This document shows positions 45,877 to 56,795 of a DNA stretch of 64,000 nucleotides, piece after piece; within the stretch, counting starts at the first letter, position 1, and every line of letters starts with the position of its first letter. The notes under the pieces were generated by a model. It worked only from the letters and a program-made list of their open reading frames with translations, made no database searches and was not told the DNA's origin. Source of the DNA: Hyaloperonospora brassicae (lineage: Eukaryota; Oomycota; Peronosporomycetes; Peronosporales; Peronosporaceae). Location: positions 186,001 through 250,000 of the forward strand of contig CANTFL010001296.1 of the NCBI GenBank assembly GCA_947650285.1. The letters are read 5' to 3'. The position numbers were made by a program, and so were the translations under genes.

Positions 45877-47349
45877 GCCTCCCCACGTAAAACGTAGGAT
45901 GCGTGCGCATCCTACGTGGCAATTCGAGTGTGAATGCATTGCCCTTGCGATGCAACACTCGAAATGGCCCAATGTATTTCGGCAGTAGTTTGCTACTGCC
46001 GACACTAGTGACTGCATGTCCAGGTAGGTTTACCGTAGACAGTAGTACTAGGTCGTTAACCTTATATGAAAGAACATTTGCTCTTCCATTCTTGTCTGCG
46101 TTCCGTTTCTGACGGTCCACCGCATTTGCGATGGAGTCCTGAACGAAACGGACTACCGCTTCTCGAGTCAGCAGGAAGTTCTCTGCTGACTCTTTGTTTT
46201 GTCTGGCAGTGCGCTTCGTGCTCACTGCTAAGAGATTGCTCTCTTCTTCAGCGAGGTTGTCTTCTTCCTCGCTGACATAATCGTTGGCGATGCTGAATAT
46301 ACCAGCATTGTCATCATCATCCGAATCAATAATAGCGTTTTAGCTATTATTGAGATGATCTTCTTCATCGATGTCGACTTGATCGACATCGGCATCATAC
46401 GTGACGACGTTTGCGTCGACACGTGATGAGCAAGAGCCAAAACGGTTTTTGCTCGAGCGAGTCCCTCCCCCCTTATCCAAGAGTTACACTCTATAAGGGT
46501 GGGCACTCGTGGATGGCGTAGGCCATTCACGTAAAACGGTGTGTGCTGTGTTGAAGCATGCACCGAATTATTGATGGCGAATTCCACCATGGGTAGGAAT
46601 TCGCTCCAACTCGGAAACGAGTGGATATATCCTCGAAGAATCTCTTCGAGGACACGGTTCGCACGTTCCGTCTGACCATCTGTTTCTGGATGGTCAGAAG
46701 TGGACATCTTCAATCGTGTCCCGAGAGTATGGAACACGGTTTGCCAAAATTCCGCCGTGAACCGAGGGTCACGGTCGGATACGAGTTCACGGGGTAACCC
46801 ATGGAGTCTTAAGACCGTGTCTAGAAAGACACGAGCACAACCTTGAGCCTTGATTGACTCAGGGACAGCAGCAAGATGGACCATCTTGCTGAATCGGTCT
46901 ACAAACACAAGAATACCATTATTCTTGTGAGCGTCTTCGGGAAACCCGAAGACGAAGTCCATTGAAACGGACTGCCAGCACTCTGTCGGAACAGGCAGAG
47001 GCTGCAATGGCGCACGGGATGAAGGACAAGGCTTCACCCGTTGACAAGCTTCGCAAGCACGTATGTACTTGCATACACACTGATACTGGCGGGGCCAGTA
47101 AAAGTCACGACTTACCGTGAGGTAAGTCTTTTCCCTTCCATGATGGCCGCTTGTTGGGGCATCGTGACACTCGTACATGATGCGCAACCGCAAATCATGA
47201 TGAGCGGGTACGACGACACGAGGCGTGTCGTCGGCAACAGCTGTATAGTACAGCAATCCGTTGCGTGTACTATACCGATCCGATGAGGATCGGTACAAAG
47301 CTGGTAAATCCTTCATGGATTTACTGGATGGATGCACCAGATGATCCAT
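45248..47349 (-). pseudogene. pol: Gypsy element B integrase and chromodomain, broken
   Basis: The first frame (47349-46228) holds an intact HHCC zinc finger (ECHDAPTSGHHGREKTY...RACEACQRVK) and the catalytic core with D, D and E positions (MDFVFGFPED, VSDRDPRFTAEFW, DGQTERANRVLEE). An indel near 46425 shifts the frame. The correct frame continues with an acidic stretch (DADVDQVDIDEED), a TAA near 46333, another acidic stretch (IIDSDDDDNAG, EEEDNLAEEE), then a GPY/F-like module (KYIGPFRVLHRKGNAFTLELP), a Pro/Ser/Arg-rich linker and a chromodomain ([40 protein letters not shown]), ending at 45248. The linker and chromodomain are the strand opposite the aORF coiled coil. Chromodomains direct insertion to marked chromatin. 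Confidence 0.9.
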
Positions 47350-49335
47350 TTATCGCAGAAGATCCTTATCTTCTGCGTATGCCTTTCGTACGTCGTCAAG
47401 TAAACTTGACGACGGGACACTGACTGACAGTGTCGCAACAGTGGGCTTATCCTCACTGTTGGATTGTGCGTCCGGCTCGAAATCGGGCCGGCGCGAAAGA
47501 GCATCCGCGACGACATTGAGTCGTCCCGGTTTATACTCCACGGAGAAGTTATACTCCGTGAAGAAAGACAGCCACCTCGCCATTCTTTGCGAGAGGTGTG
47601 GGCTGTTTACGGCCGTGCGTAATGACGCATGGTCCGTGTAGACAACAAACGGTCTATCTCCCAAGAGATAGACGCGAAACTTAGCCAGTGCGTATTTTAT
47701 GGCAAGGAGTTCCTTGTCATGCACTGGGTAATTGCGCTCAGCTGCTTGCGGCTGGCGCGACTGATAACAGACTACGCGCTCCGCGCCATCTGTGTCGAAC
47801 TGCATTAGCGCACAGCCGATTGCGAAATCGCTGGCGTCACAGACCACATGAAATGGTCTGTCCTGATCTGCAATCGCCAAGATCGGCGATTGCATCAAGC
47901 TCCGCTTGATACCTTCAAAGGAACGCTGGCACTCAGCGTTCCATGACCACTTGACATTTTTCTTGAGCAAGCAAGAAAGATGAACAGTCATCTCGGCGTA
48001 GTTGCGCGAGTACTTGTGCAAGTACGCCGCAAGACCAAGGAACTTCCTTAGTCCCTTGACATCGACTGGCACTGGCCAGTCGGTGATCGCCTTGATCTTT
48101 TCGGGATCAGGGCGTACGCCGTGTTTACCCACGATGCACCCAAGAAGTGGTATTTCGCTAGCCGCGAATATACACTTCTTGAGGTTGGCGTACAACTTAT
48201 GCTTGCGCATAAGTTGAAGAACCTGACGAACGTGAGTTCTGTGAACTTCAACGTCCGTCTTTCCGTCCATAGCCTGGCTATGGACGAACACATCGTCGAA
48301 GTAACTCGGTGCGAAGTCTCGCACCGGTCTCAACAGATTTGTTACACATCTGTTGAATGTTGCAGGGGCATTACTCAGCCCCTGTGGCATCACTAGCCAC
48401 TCCCACAGCATCCCGCTGGGGGTACTCACTGCCGTGAACGGGACGTCCCGTTCACGCATCAGGATCTGATAGAATCCATCCATCAGATCCATGGACGAAA
48501 AGATGGTACTCTTTGACATACCATCTATGATTACGTCCTTCCTCGGTATCGGCGTCTGAGCCGGTACCGTTGCAGCATTCAACTTGTTGAATGCGTGCAC
48601 TATCCGCCACCCTCCTGTGGCCTTTCGCACACAGAAGGTCGGAGAGCTGTGAGGGGATGTTGATTCCCTCACATGGCCCGCTGCTAAGCGATCGGCAAAG
48701 AACTTGTCGATCGCTATCACTTGTTCACGAGGCAGTGGCCACTGCTTCATGACACAGTATTTCGAGCCCGGTTTGAGCTCGATCTCGTGTCGAGTGCCTT
48801 TGTCCTTAGGCAACTCGCAAGGTACGGATTCAGGGAACACATCCCTGAATTCGATCAAATCCTTATACAAAGGATTTGCCTGAAGTGACTCCCAGGATTG
48901 GGACGCGTATCGCTCAATCCGAGTCTTCTCATCGAGGACACTTTCGTCCATCGATGAGCTGCTGAGAACCCGTTCGTTCTCAGCAAATACTGTTGCCGAC
49001 CGAATGTCGGTCACATACTCGTCCTCTGTGACGAGTATGCAGATCTGCTTGACTTTGCCACTACGCAGATCACGCAAGAACCGTTTCGGTTCTAGCGTTG
49101 GCAACTGAGTTATCTCCGAAGTCAACTTCGGAGGCACAATCAGATCAAGCGTATAAGCGCCCACGCTCGATCCGTCATTAACCAAGACGTTCAACGTCTC
49201 GGTTTCTTCCTGGGAACTTGCTTCCACAGGTTGCTGAGGGCCTAATCCCTCAGCAAGTGACTCTTGAGGAATTCCTTCCTCAAGTACATGGGGACTTTTT
49301 CCCTCGACGTCTTCTGACTGTGGCTGTGCAACCAC
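47350..49335 (-). pseudogene. pol: Gypsy element B reverse transcriptase and RNase H
   Basis: An open stretch of about 660 codons with complete RT (YFDDVFVHS) and RNase H (HVVCDASDFAIGCALMQF, RFVVYTDHASLRTAVNSPHL, VVADALSRR). It ends at a TAA at 47350-47352 where element A has a sense codon; the integrase continues in the same frame just after it. From its start to about 47690 it is almost identical to element A (only a few amino-acid differences over about 510 residues), while regions on both sides differ much more. It is separated from the protease frame by a stop. Confidence 0.9.
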
Positions 49336-49389
49336 AGTTAGGGACCGATTCTCTACGGTCGACTCTCCAGTCGACCTAGGATATTCGTG

Positions 49390-50160
49390 TTACCGCTTGT
49401 GGGCAACCGGTTTACTCTTGCTGGGATGTCGACCGCTAGGCATGCATCCATGTCCCGGTCCACTCGACTTGTTCGAGTGGTAGTACTTCGGCGCAGCCTG
49501 TACTTCTATACAGCCGCCGGGAGCTTGCTCCACAGTGTAGTGATCAACTACACTGTGATCTTGTGCAGTCGTGCTAACGACCGAACCGCAAGTGAGGCCA
49601 TCGCACTCACTCGCAGAACATCCACACGCTTGTGGACGCTCCAAGATGTTCATCAGATGGCCATCTGATGAACAAGTGGCAGGCATCTTCACGGATCGAT
49701 GCTGCCAGCTCACCCTTGGCTCGTACTTTCTGAGCCAAGGTAATCCCAGGATGACATCAAATTTGTCATCCAGATCCAGTACGATGAAGTCATCATCGTA
49801 CTGTTCGCCCTCCAACCTGTAGTTGATTCCGACTACACGTTTCTTAACGGTAATCGATGTGCCTGTTGAAAGGCGCACCGTCATCCTTGTGAGGGGAATG
49901 TCGCGCTCAACGAACTTGAGCCTACGACCCTCTAGTGACTGGCGACGAACAAAGTTGTTCGACGCCCCACAGTCTACTAGGGCACGAAGCGACAAATCAT
50001 TTGTCGCTTCCAACTTCAAGGTGATGAGCGAAACGTCATCACCAGGTGCAGAGACACACAATGATTGTGTATCTGGAGCAACTTTCGTCAAGAGATTTGC
50101 AAATTCTCTTGAGGTTGCTGGATCAGTAGGGCGCTCCGCCCCTACTGACCCCGACCATTT
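49390..50160 (-). CDS. pro: Gypsy element B protease region (-1 frame to gag)
   Basis: Entered from gag by the same A_AAA_AAT heptamer as in element A. The retropepsin-like domain with VDCGASNNFV is the same as in A. Relative to A there is one extra base near 49440, after which the frame coincides with that of the reverse transcriptase but meets a stop at once (ending HPSKSKPVAHKR). Either A or B carries the derived form. Confidence 0.7.
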   Translation of the reverse strand, partial: KWSGSVGAERPTDPATSREFANLLTKVAPDTQSLCVSAPGDDVSLITLKLEATNDLSLRALVDCGASNNFVRRQSLEGRRLKFVERDIPLTRMTVRLSTGTSITVKKRVVGINYRLEGEQYDDDFIVLDLDDKFDVILGLPWLRKYEPRVSWQHRSVKMPATCSSDGHLMNILERPQACGCSASECDGLTCGSVVSTTAQDHSVVDHYTVEQAPGGCIEVQAAPKYYHSNKSSGPGHGCMPSGRHPSKSKPVAHKR

Positions 50161-51296
50161 TTTGATGGTCCGTCTCGCTGTTGCGGCTTCGCAACAGCGC
50201 TGGACCCACGCCCATTGCCCTTTCTGGAAAAAGGTCGTCCATTTCGCTCAGTACTATTTAGTACTGGGCGTGGGGCACTACACTCATGTGCGTAGTGCCC
50301 TAACTTCTGACAGCGATTGCACCTCTGCAATCGATTGTCGCTTGTAGAGCGAGGTCTCTCGCTCTCAACATAGCAGAGGTCCATTGGTTCTGGACCTCCG
50401 ATCTCTTGTCGTCTTGGTGGACGATAAGAGTTTGAGCTAGCATGAGCCTGTCTCATGCTAAAGTCTTCCTGTTCCGCGGCTGATATCGCTTCTCCAAGCG
50501 TATTCAGCTCAAGGCGGAACAGGTGGCTTCTGATGGGCCCTTCTGCGATCCCTTGCATGAACAACGTAATCAACGTGTGTTCATGGACTGGGCTAGCAGT
50601 TATACTACTCGCGAGGAGTCGTATATGTTGGGCGTAAGTGTGCACATCACACTTACCCTGCTTGAGTTTCAGTAGCTCAGAACGAGCCCTGGACTCAGCC
50701 CGTGGCGCCTCAAACGTTTGTCTGAGCCGGGAATTGAAGTCATCTAGCGACTCAAACACATTTGGGTCGCTACTCTCGAGTCCCAGGGACCAAGTTTTGG
50801 CACGCCCTGCCAAGTGGGTCTGAGCAAATGTGAGTTTCATTTGCTCATCTTCGACGCGACGAGCCCTTAGGGCTCTGTCGAGTTCGACAAACCATAGTAA
50901 CAGGGAGTCCTCCGGGACTCCACTGTACTTGGAGATGTCGACTTTCATGACTTCGGGACGACGCGCATGCGCCGTCCCGCCCACAGCAGCATGGAATTGC
51001 TGCTGTCTCAACAGCTCCGTCTGTTGAGCACCGAGTTCTCTCAACTGCTCGGCCTGTTGAGATCCTTGCTGGTGAAGCAAGGCTACTTTCTCCCTCTCGA
51101 GAGCAAGTTCATTCTGAATGAACTTGGCGATAGCGGCATGTTGTTGGTCTCTGTCTAGAGACTCCAACATGGCGCTAATGGCGAACTCGCCTACGGTAGA
51201 ACTCATTCGTTCTACCGCACTCCATTCGATGTCACTCAAATGGGTAAACCCTTCACGCGTGGCGTGAAAAGTTTCTTCGTCATCCAACATGTTCAT
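50142..51296 (-). CDS. gag: Gypsy element B gag
   Basis: 384 aa, intact, ATG at 51296. It has the same layout as element A gag, with the zinc knuckle CNRCQKLGHYAHEC. It differs from A at scattered positions, including a Cys for Arg and a Thr for Ala (KQGKCDVHTYAQ versus KQGKRDVHAYAQ) caused by a pair of base changes that keep a hairpin stem intact. The leader between the LTR and gag has lost the primer-binding site. Confidence 0.92.
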   Translation of the reverse strand: MNMLDDEETFHATREGFTHLSDIEWSAVERMSSTVGEFAISAMLESLDRDQQHAAIAKFIQNELALEREKVALLHQQGSQQAEQLRELGAQQTELLRQQQFHAAVGGTAHARRPEVMKVDISKYSGVPEDSLLLWFVELDRALRARRVEDEQMKLTFAQTHLAGRAKTWSLGLESSDPNVFESLDDFNSRLRQTFEAPRAESRARSELLKLKQGKCDVHTYAQHIRLLASSITASPVHEHTLITLFMQGIAEGPIRSHLFRLELNTLGEAISAAEQEDFSMRQAHASSNSYRPPRRQEIGGPEPMDLCYVESERPRSTSDNRLQRCNRCQKLGHYAHECSAPRPVLNSTERNGRPFSRKGNGRGSSAVAKPQQRDGPSKNGRGQ

Positions 51297-51340
51297 GTTG
51301 GATGCTGAGGTCCTTGGAAGGACTACAAAGAATTAATAGG

Positions 51341-51735
51341 TGTAACGGGGCACACCCTTGCGTGAACTTAACGCATGGGTTTTGGGTGCCCCGACAGACG
51401 AACACGAGGCAAACGAGGAAGCGTGGAATCAGGAAAAGGAGTAACTGTTGCATTAATATAATAAAGTCTTTTTGCTACCGTCTCTCTGTTTAACCTGACT
51501 TAATTGTGTTAATATAACTGAGTGTGTGGTGACGTCTCGTCACCACTCATTGCGCGCGTCCTGCGGCTATTGGTGGGTTGATATCATCACGATATCAACC
51601 AATGAGCAGAACCCTTTGGTCGCTTCACCAATATCACCATTATCGGTGATATTGTTCAAAGAATATTCACTTGATATTCTTTATTGTCACTTTCTTTTAC
51701 AGTGAAACTTCCATGTAACAGGCTGCCCCGTTACA
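51341..51735 (-). mobile_element. Gypsy element B, 5' LTR (type 2, inverted)
   Basis: 395 bp. On the minus strand it begins TGTAACGGGGCAG and ends CCCCGTTACA. It matches the 3' LTR of element A (type 2). Stems such as AATATCACC/GGTGATATT and AGAATAT/ATATTCT are kept while their loops differ from the other LTRs. The sequence just inside the LTR reads CCTATTAATTC where A has CCTGGTAGCAC, so the primer site is destroyed. The right flank TCGTC (reverse complement GACGA) fits the flank TACGA of the A 3' LTR at 4 of 5 bases. Confidence 0.92.
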
Positions 51736-54700
51736 TCGTCACATTTTTTGCATCTACTTTTATGTTAAAGTTAATTACTAGGTGCTAGTTTTCACCACTG
51801 TCCAGGGTTCACATGTTAAGATAAGTAATGTAGCCGTTCACTACGCTCAGTACAAACGGCGCGTGTGAAGCATCAGCGTATTATTGCAGTATTTCTTGAT
51901 GTGGACTGCCTCGTTGTACTGGAACCGTTTTGTTGTGATCATTCGGCATCGACGCGTTTGCTATCATCCCGAAACCACTACAGTTGTACTTTCATACATG
52001 TATGTAATATGTCGCTACACTATTCACTTAAGAGTATTTTAAACATGTGCTTCCAACATCAGATACTCTTTATGCTTGCTTCAAATGATACCTACGACGC
52101 CTATATATGCTGCTGAACGTCGCACATTTCTTCTTTGGCTTCGCCTTCTCGCGAATTATTGAAGCACGAACCGATCAGAGGGCATATCTAATCCCGCTTA
52201 CACGACCCAATACTGATATTGATTGATCCAGGTCCTGTTAGGTAGCTTTTCAGGTTGCATAAGCCGCGTTGCTAAATCGATAGCGATTTACTTCTAGCAC
52301 ACCTACAATATATACTTCTGCGGACCAGATGGACTCATTGTCGTCAAACCAACTTCTGGCCAGCCCTTTAAAGTATCATTATGATGTACGTATTTGAAAC
52401 AATTTCGGCAGATTACATCAACGCAAGAGAGTATGCTGCAATCAGTTTATTGAAAGCTGCAGGCGTGCAGTTTTAATTCTAATTCGAGCCCCAAATACTT
52501 TGTCCGTAAGACCGATATAAATAGCTTCATGCTATAAAAGCGAAAGACTTTGTATCCGCAATATATTGGTGGCCATACATTATTGTTAAGACGCCATCCC
52601 ATGAATTGGAGATTAATGGCTCGTAGCGGGAGTTGCAGAAAAAACATTGTGAACGGTAATCCTTCATCAAGCATGCGATCCATATAGCTTTTTCAATTGA
52701 TCTCGCTCCTGTCCTGCCTTCCCTTTTCATATTCATAAAATGATATATATGCTTTCTCTTCTGGTCTTTTAACGTTTGACTAAGTGGTAGAATACATTGT
52801 AAACTGATTTGTTCTCACGCCAATTCGCGAATCAAACCTTAAGCTAGTCCTTATAATGAACTCGATTGGCCTTTTTTGGTTTTGTCCTCCCTTGTTTTCG
52901 TAGAAAGGCACAGCGCATTGCATAATTTTAACTGACATGATGTGTAGCCGGGTAGGCGGCAGCAGAGGGGATAGTGGATTTGTCTCGCTGAACCTTATTA
53001 GCTTGCAGTACACTCAAATGATAGTTCTAAGATTGATATTTACGCCAAAAATATTATCTCATCACGCATATTACAAGACACCTTTGTGGGTGCAGGCAAT
53101 ACCTACCTCTTACATGATTAGTTACTGCATCATAACAGTCGTTACACTTCAGAATTATGTGTATCCCAAGCTTTTTCCCATTAAGCAGTTGTACTGTTTT
53201 AATAATAAAAAGTGTTTGATTAGAGATTTTCGTTCATATAACGCATACACGTGATTTTGTTAGGCACTTGGACTGAATTTTATGTGTAAAGGTTAATCGT
53301 ATTACTTATTAAGATGAGCACAGCGTGGATCGCAACGCCTAGTAGAAAGCCATAATGAACATGGCGATCAAAGAATACAATTAGGATACCTGTGAATGTC
53401 TAGCCCAAACAAATTGGACCGAACAGAATGCGTTCGTCAGATGAGCTTGACGTCAGTCCTTCGCGCCACATTCGGTGAATTTATAGAGATCACATTGATG
53501 CGTTATATTTGATTGCATTTTGCTGGAATTTACCATATACCCCCGCCACCTTATATAGGCTACGTTTGCGCAATTATATTATCAATTTATACAATAGGAC
53601 ACGAAGAGTTTGCGCGACGATATGATGCTATTGTAGCCATAAAGGAGATATTAGTATCTTTGGATTATGCGTAGACGCAATACTGAACCAGTTGACGGCC
53701 AAAAACTTTATTTAACATAATTACGACAATCTAGATGAACACAGTTATATTATCGTGCCAAATGTGCATTCTGAGGATACACGTCAAGTAATGGCACCGA
53801 TATTTGAAAATATGTTTTAAGACGCATATAGGAGCACGCAATAAAATGATGGAGGAGATAATACTTCATGTGCAATATGTATTTGTAATATCTAGGCGAT
53901 TAACCGGATTGTACTTGAAGGATAAACTGCTTGTTCTTTGCAGATATTAAGCAATTTAGATAATCAATACAATTTAGACATTATTCGAAGCGTTGACTGC
54001 AATAGCAATCGCTATCTAGCAAGTTTGACTGTCCACCTGCACCTAGTAGACCTGTATATGTAGAGAAGGGGGTGCTGCGCCTCCGTTCATACATTTTTTT
54101 AGGTAAAACTATCTAGCGGTCGGTAGGTCAAGTTGAGCTCTTTAAATAACTTGGATCGAGATTGAGTTTGACCGTGTATATATGGTTTTGGGTATACTGC
54201 CGAAATTATCTACGATCGGAATTTTTCTTGATCAAATGCCAAGTACCTTGTTATACCTTATAATTGCTTCAAGAAATATGTCAATACCTGATGTAAGACT
54301 TGATTCAAATGCGTTCTGACTCTTTAGCCGTCTCGTGACTTTGTCTTAGTTTTGGCAAGTATATTACAATTTTCTGCATCCGACCGCAAATTAAAAGAAA
54401 TAAAAGTTCTAGCGTCCTGGTCGAAAAATTGAAAGCTTTCAATTTTACGTGCATAGTCAAAGTGCTCTGACGTCATAGAGCTAAATAATTAACCTATGGA
54501 TATAAATTGATATGTGTTTCTTACATAGTAAATTATACTATGTTTAATGGTGAGCATTAAAACTTCAGGACTTCTACTGATTTGACTATACCCCATATAT
54601 CAGGAATAGCACTCGCGCTCCATCTGTATCGCCCCATAATCGATGTATATATCACATTTACAACATATCCGTCCACATCGAAGTACTCAATCGCATAATT

Positions 54701-56211
54701 GGATCTCGAGCACTAGACCAACGAAAGCAGTTCGTAATCTCAGAGAATTAATGAGTCACATTGATATGTTGTTCATGCAAAGTATGTTGTCACGAGTCAA
54801 CAGTTAGGAAGACAATTACTTATGATCTCATGGGACTCGAATTTATGGTGTCGACGTCATACCGATTCAATTCTCAGCAAATTCCTTCAAAACTTTTGAC
54901 GTGTCCTTCGTCAGATCTGTATATACACAATTAGAATGCGATGTCATAAATGAACTTTAAGTGCATCAAATTACAGTTTTGTGTTTAGCATCGGGTAGTT
55001 AAGTATGTAAATTGCGTCAGATATCTCGAACCGAGGAGAGGTTGCTTGTATGTTGATGCATTACGACCCTGGGCCTACTACATTTTACAATATTCTTACC
55101 GTTCTTGTGTAACTTTAAGATTATACATTTTTATTTAAGCTCCGCGTATCCAGATTGCTTAAATATTAGATGAGACACGCGCCTTTATATTACAAAATAT
55201 GTTATATATTGCTATACTGAGACTGGGTAAGTCGTTCATGAAATAAATTGAACGCTATTGTTTTGATAATTAGTGTAAAATACAATGAAACGCCATAATT
55301 TTTATAACTTATTAATCACACCATGTAACATGTTCCATATTCTACATGTAAGAGCTCTATTTTATAAGTGATTAGTGCGATAGGCTGTGGAAATCAAACG
55401 CGTTAAGTAATGTAGACATTCGCTGACTTCAATATTTGGAGGACATGTTCATTGAGCTTATAAATTCGACCTTCATGTTTTTAGGCGGGTCATGCGCACG
55501 TATTGTGTACCTGTACATGTTGATAGGATCAGGTTTGGTACAATACCAGCGATTATTTAAGCACAAATGCGAAATTTTTCAATTATTTGCATCATGCAAT
55601 TCATAAGAAGATAGAGGTGTAAAAACTCGTCAGCTGATGTTATAGATAAAGAAAGAACAAATTCAACTCTCAGTGTTACGCACACGACCAGTTTTCCAAG
55701 TTATCGATTGATTTCATGTATCGAATTGACTTGATATAGGCGTAGGGAATCAGATGTACGAACTAGTTCAATGCTATAGACAATTGATCTCAAATGGCCC
55801 GATGAAACTCGGTTTAATGAAAGAGAAGCAAGGTCTCTGTGTAGTTAAGTTGCAATTATAAACAACATTGCGATCTTAAATCTATATTAGCACCTGGACA
55901 GCCGACTTACGATTAAAATGCTCTAATTATTGCGTAAATTTGAATTTCTTACCATTTGTGTCTGTCGCCAGGGCGAAATACACTCTTTTCGATTAACTCA
56001 TCTCGAGTTTAGATGTTTATCATGGTAGGATTTGATCATGTTAAACTTTGATTATGCTGCGATACTACGGCATTTACCCTCTGGAGGTTAGCTCCCTGAT
56101 TCAGGTCACTCTAATAGATTGCAGACAGCCATCTCGTACTTTGTTTGTTCTTGACTTACTTAACTGTTGACTACTGAAGCCGTTTCATGATCTCGTATCT
56201 TACTTACTAAG
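51736..56211. other. AT-rich gene desert
   Basis: About 4.5 kb with no recognisable gene, RNA gene or element. From about 53.26 to 56.21 kb no reading frame of 60 codons or more is open on either strand. It is probably old, decayed non-coding or transposon DNA. Confidence 0.6.
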
Positions 56212-56746
56212 TGTAACGGGGTTACACGTCGACTGGTAGTCGACAATAGGTGTGGTGCACACAAGGGATCAGATACCCTTTTAAAGTGATATTAGAACGC
56301 AGTATTAATTGTTGAAGACTGATGTCTGTCAACCATTGATTACGAGATCTATTGAGAGAGTGAATTTAGAACATTAGCGAGTAGGTTAATTACGTTGGTC
56401 TAAGGTGTTTTTTCAGGTTAAAAGAAGAAATAAAGTTTAGTGTCCATTTTGATCCGATAGACACATGGCTCTTTAAGGCGTCTTGTGATCGTCGAGGAGA
56501 TAGAAACGCCTTGTTAAGGCAGCTACTCCTTGTGCACTCTGTGCGTTTGATTTTTTGAATCGTTAGGTCCCCCTGGAACAGGGGCCGTAAGCTCTCTGAG
56601 CTTGTTGACTCTTTGAGTCGATTTCTTTGAACCAAGCCTTAGCTCTCTAAGCTGTTGACTCTTTGAGTCGGGTTCTCTGAACCTGAAGTTGCTCGTTGAG
56701 CGTTAAAGTCCTTCTCTGACTTAAGGAGCTTTGTAGCTCCGCTACA
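56212..56746 (+). mobile_element. Gypsy element C, 5' LTR
   Basis: 535 bp from TGTAACGGGGTTACAC to CCGCTACA, ending in front of the primer site TGGTAGCAC (56749). It matches the LTR at 63401-63887, well in the second half (TTAAAAGAAGAAATAAAG, TTTGATCCGATAGACAC) and poorly in the first. Its 3' part is a row of small hairpins with 3- to 4-nt loops, for example AAGCTC/GAGCTT at 56589-56603, GACTC/GAGTC at 56607-56619 and 56657-56669, GGTTC/GAACC at 56671-56683, and GCTC/GAGC at 56691-56701. The poor match between LTRs indicates an old insertion; no target-site duplication is visible. Confidence 0.85.
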
Positions 56747-56795
56747 CTTGGTAGCACTTGTTGGTAAATCTACGCTCGACTGATTCTCTGTGAGG

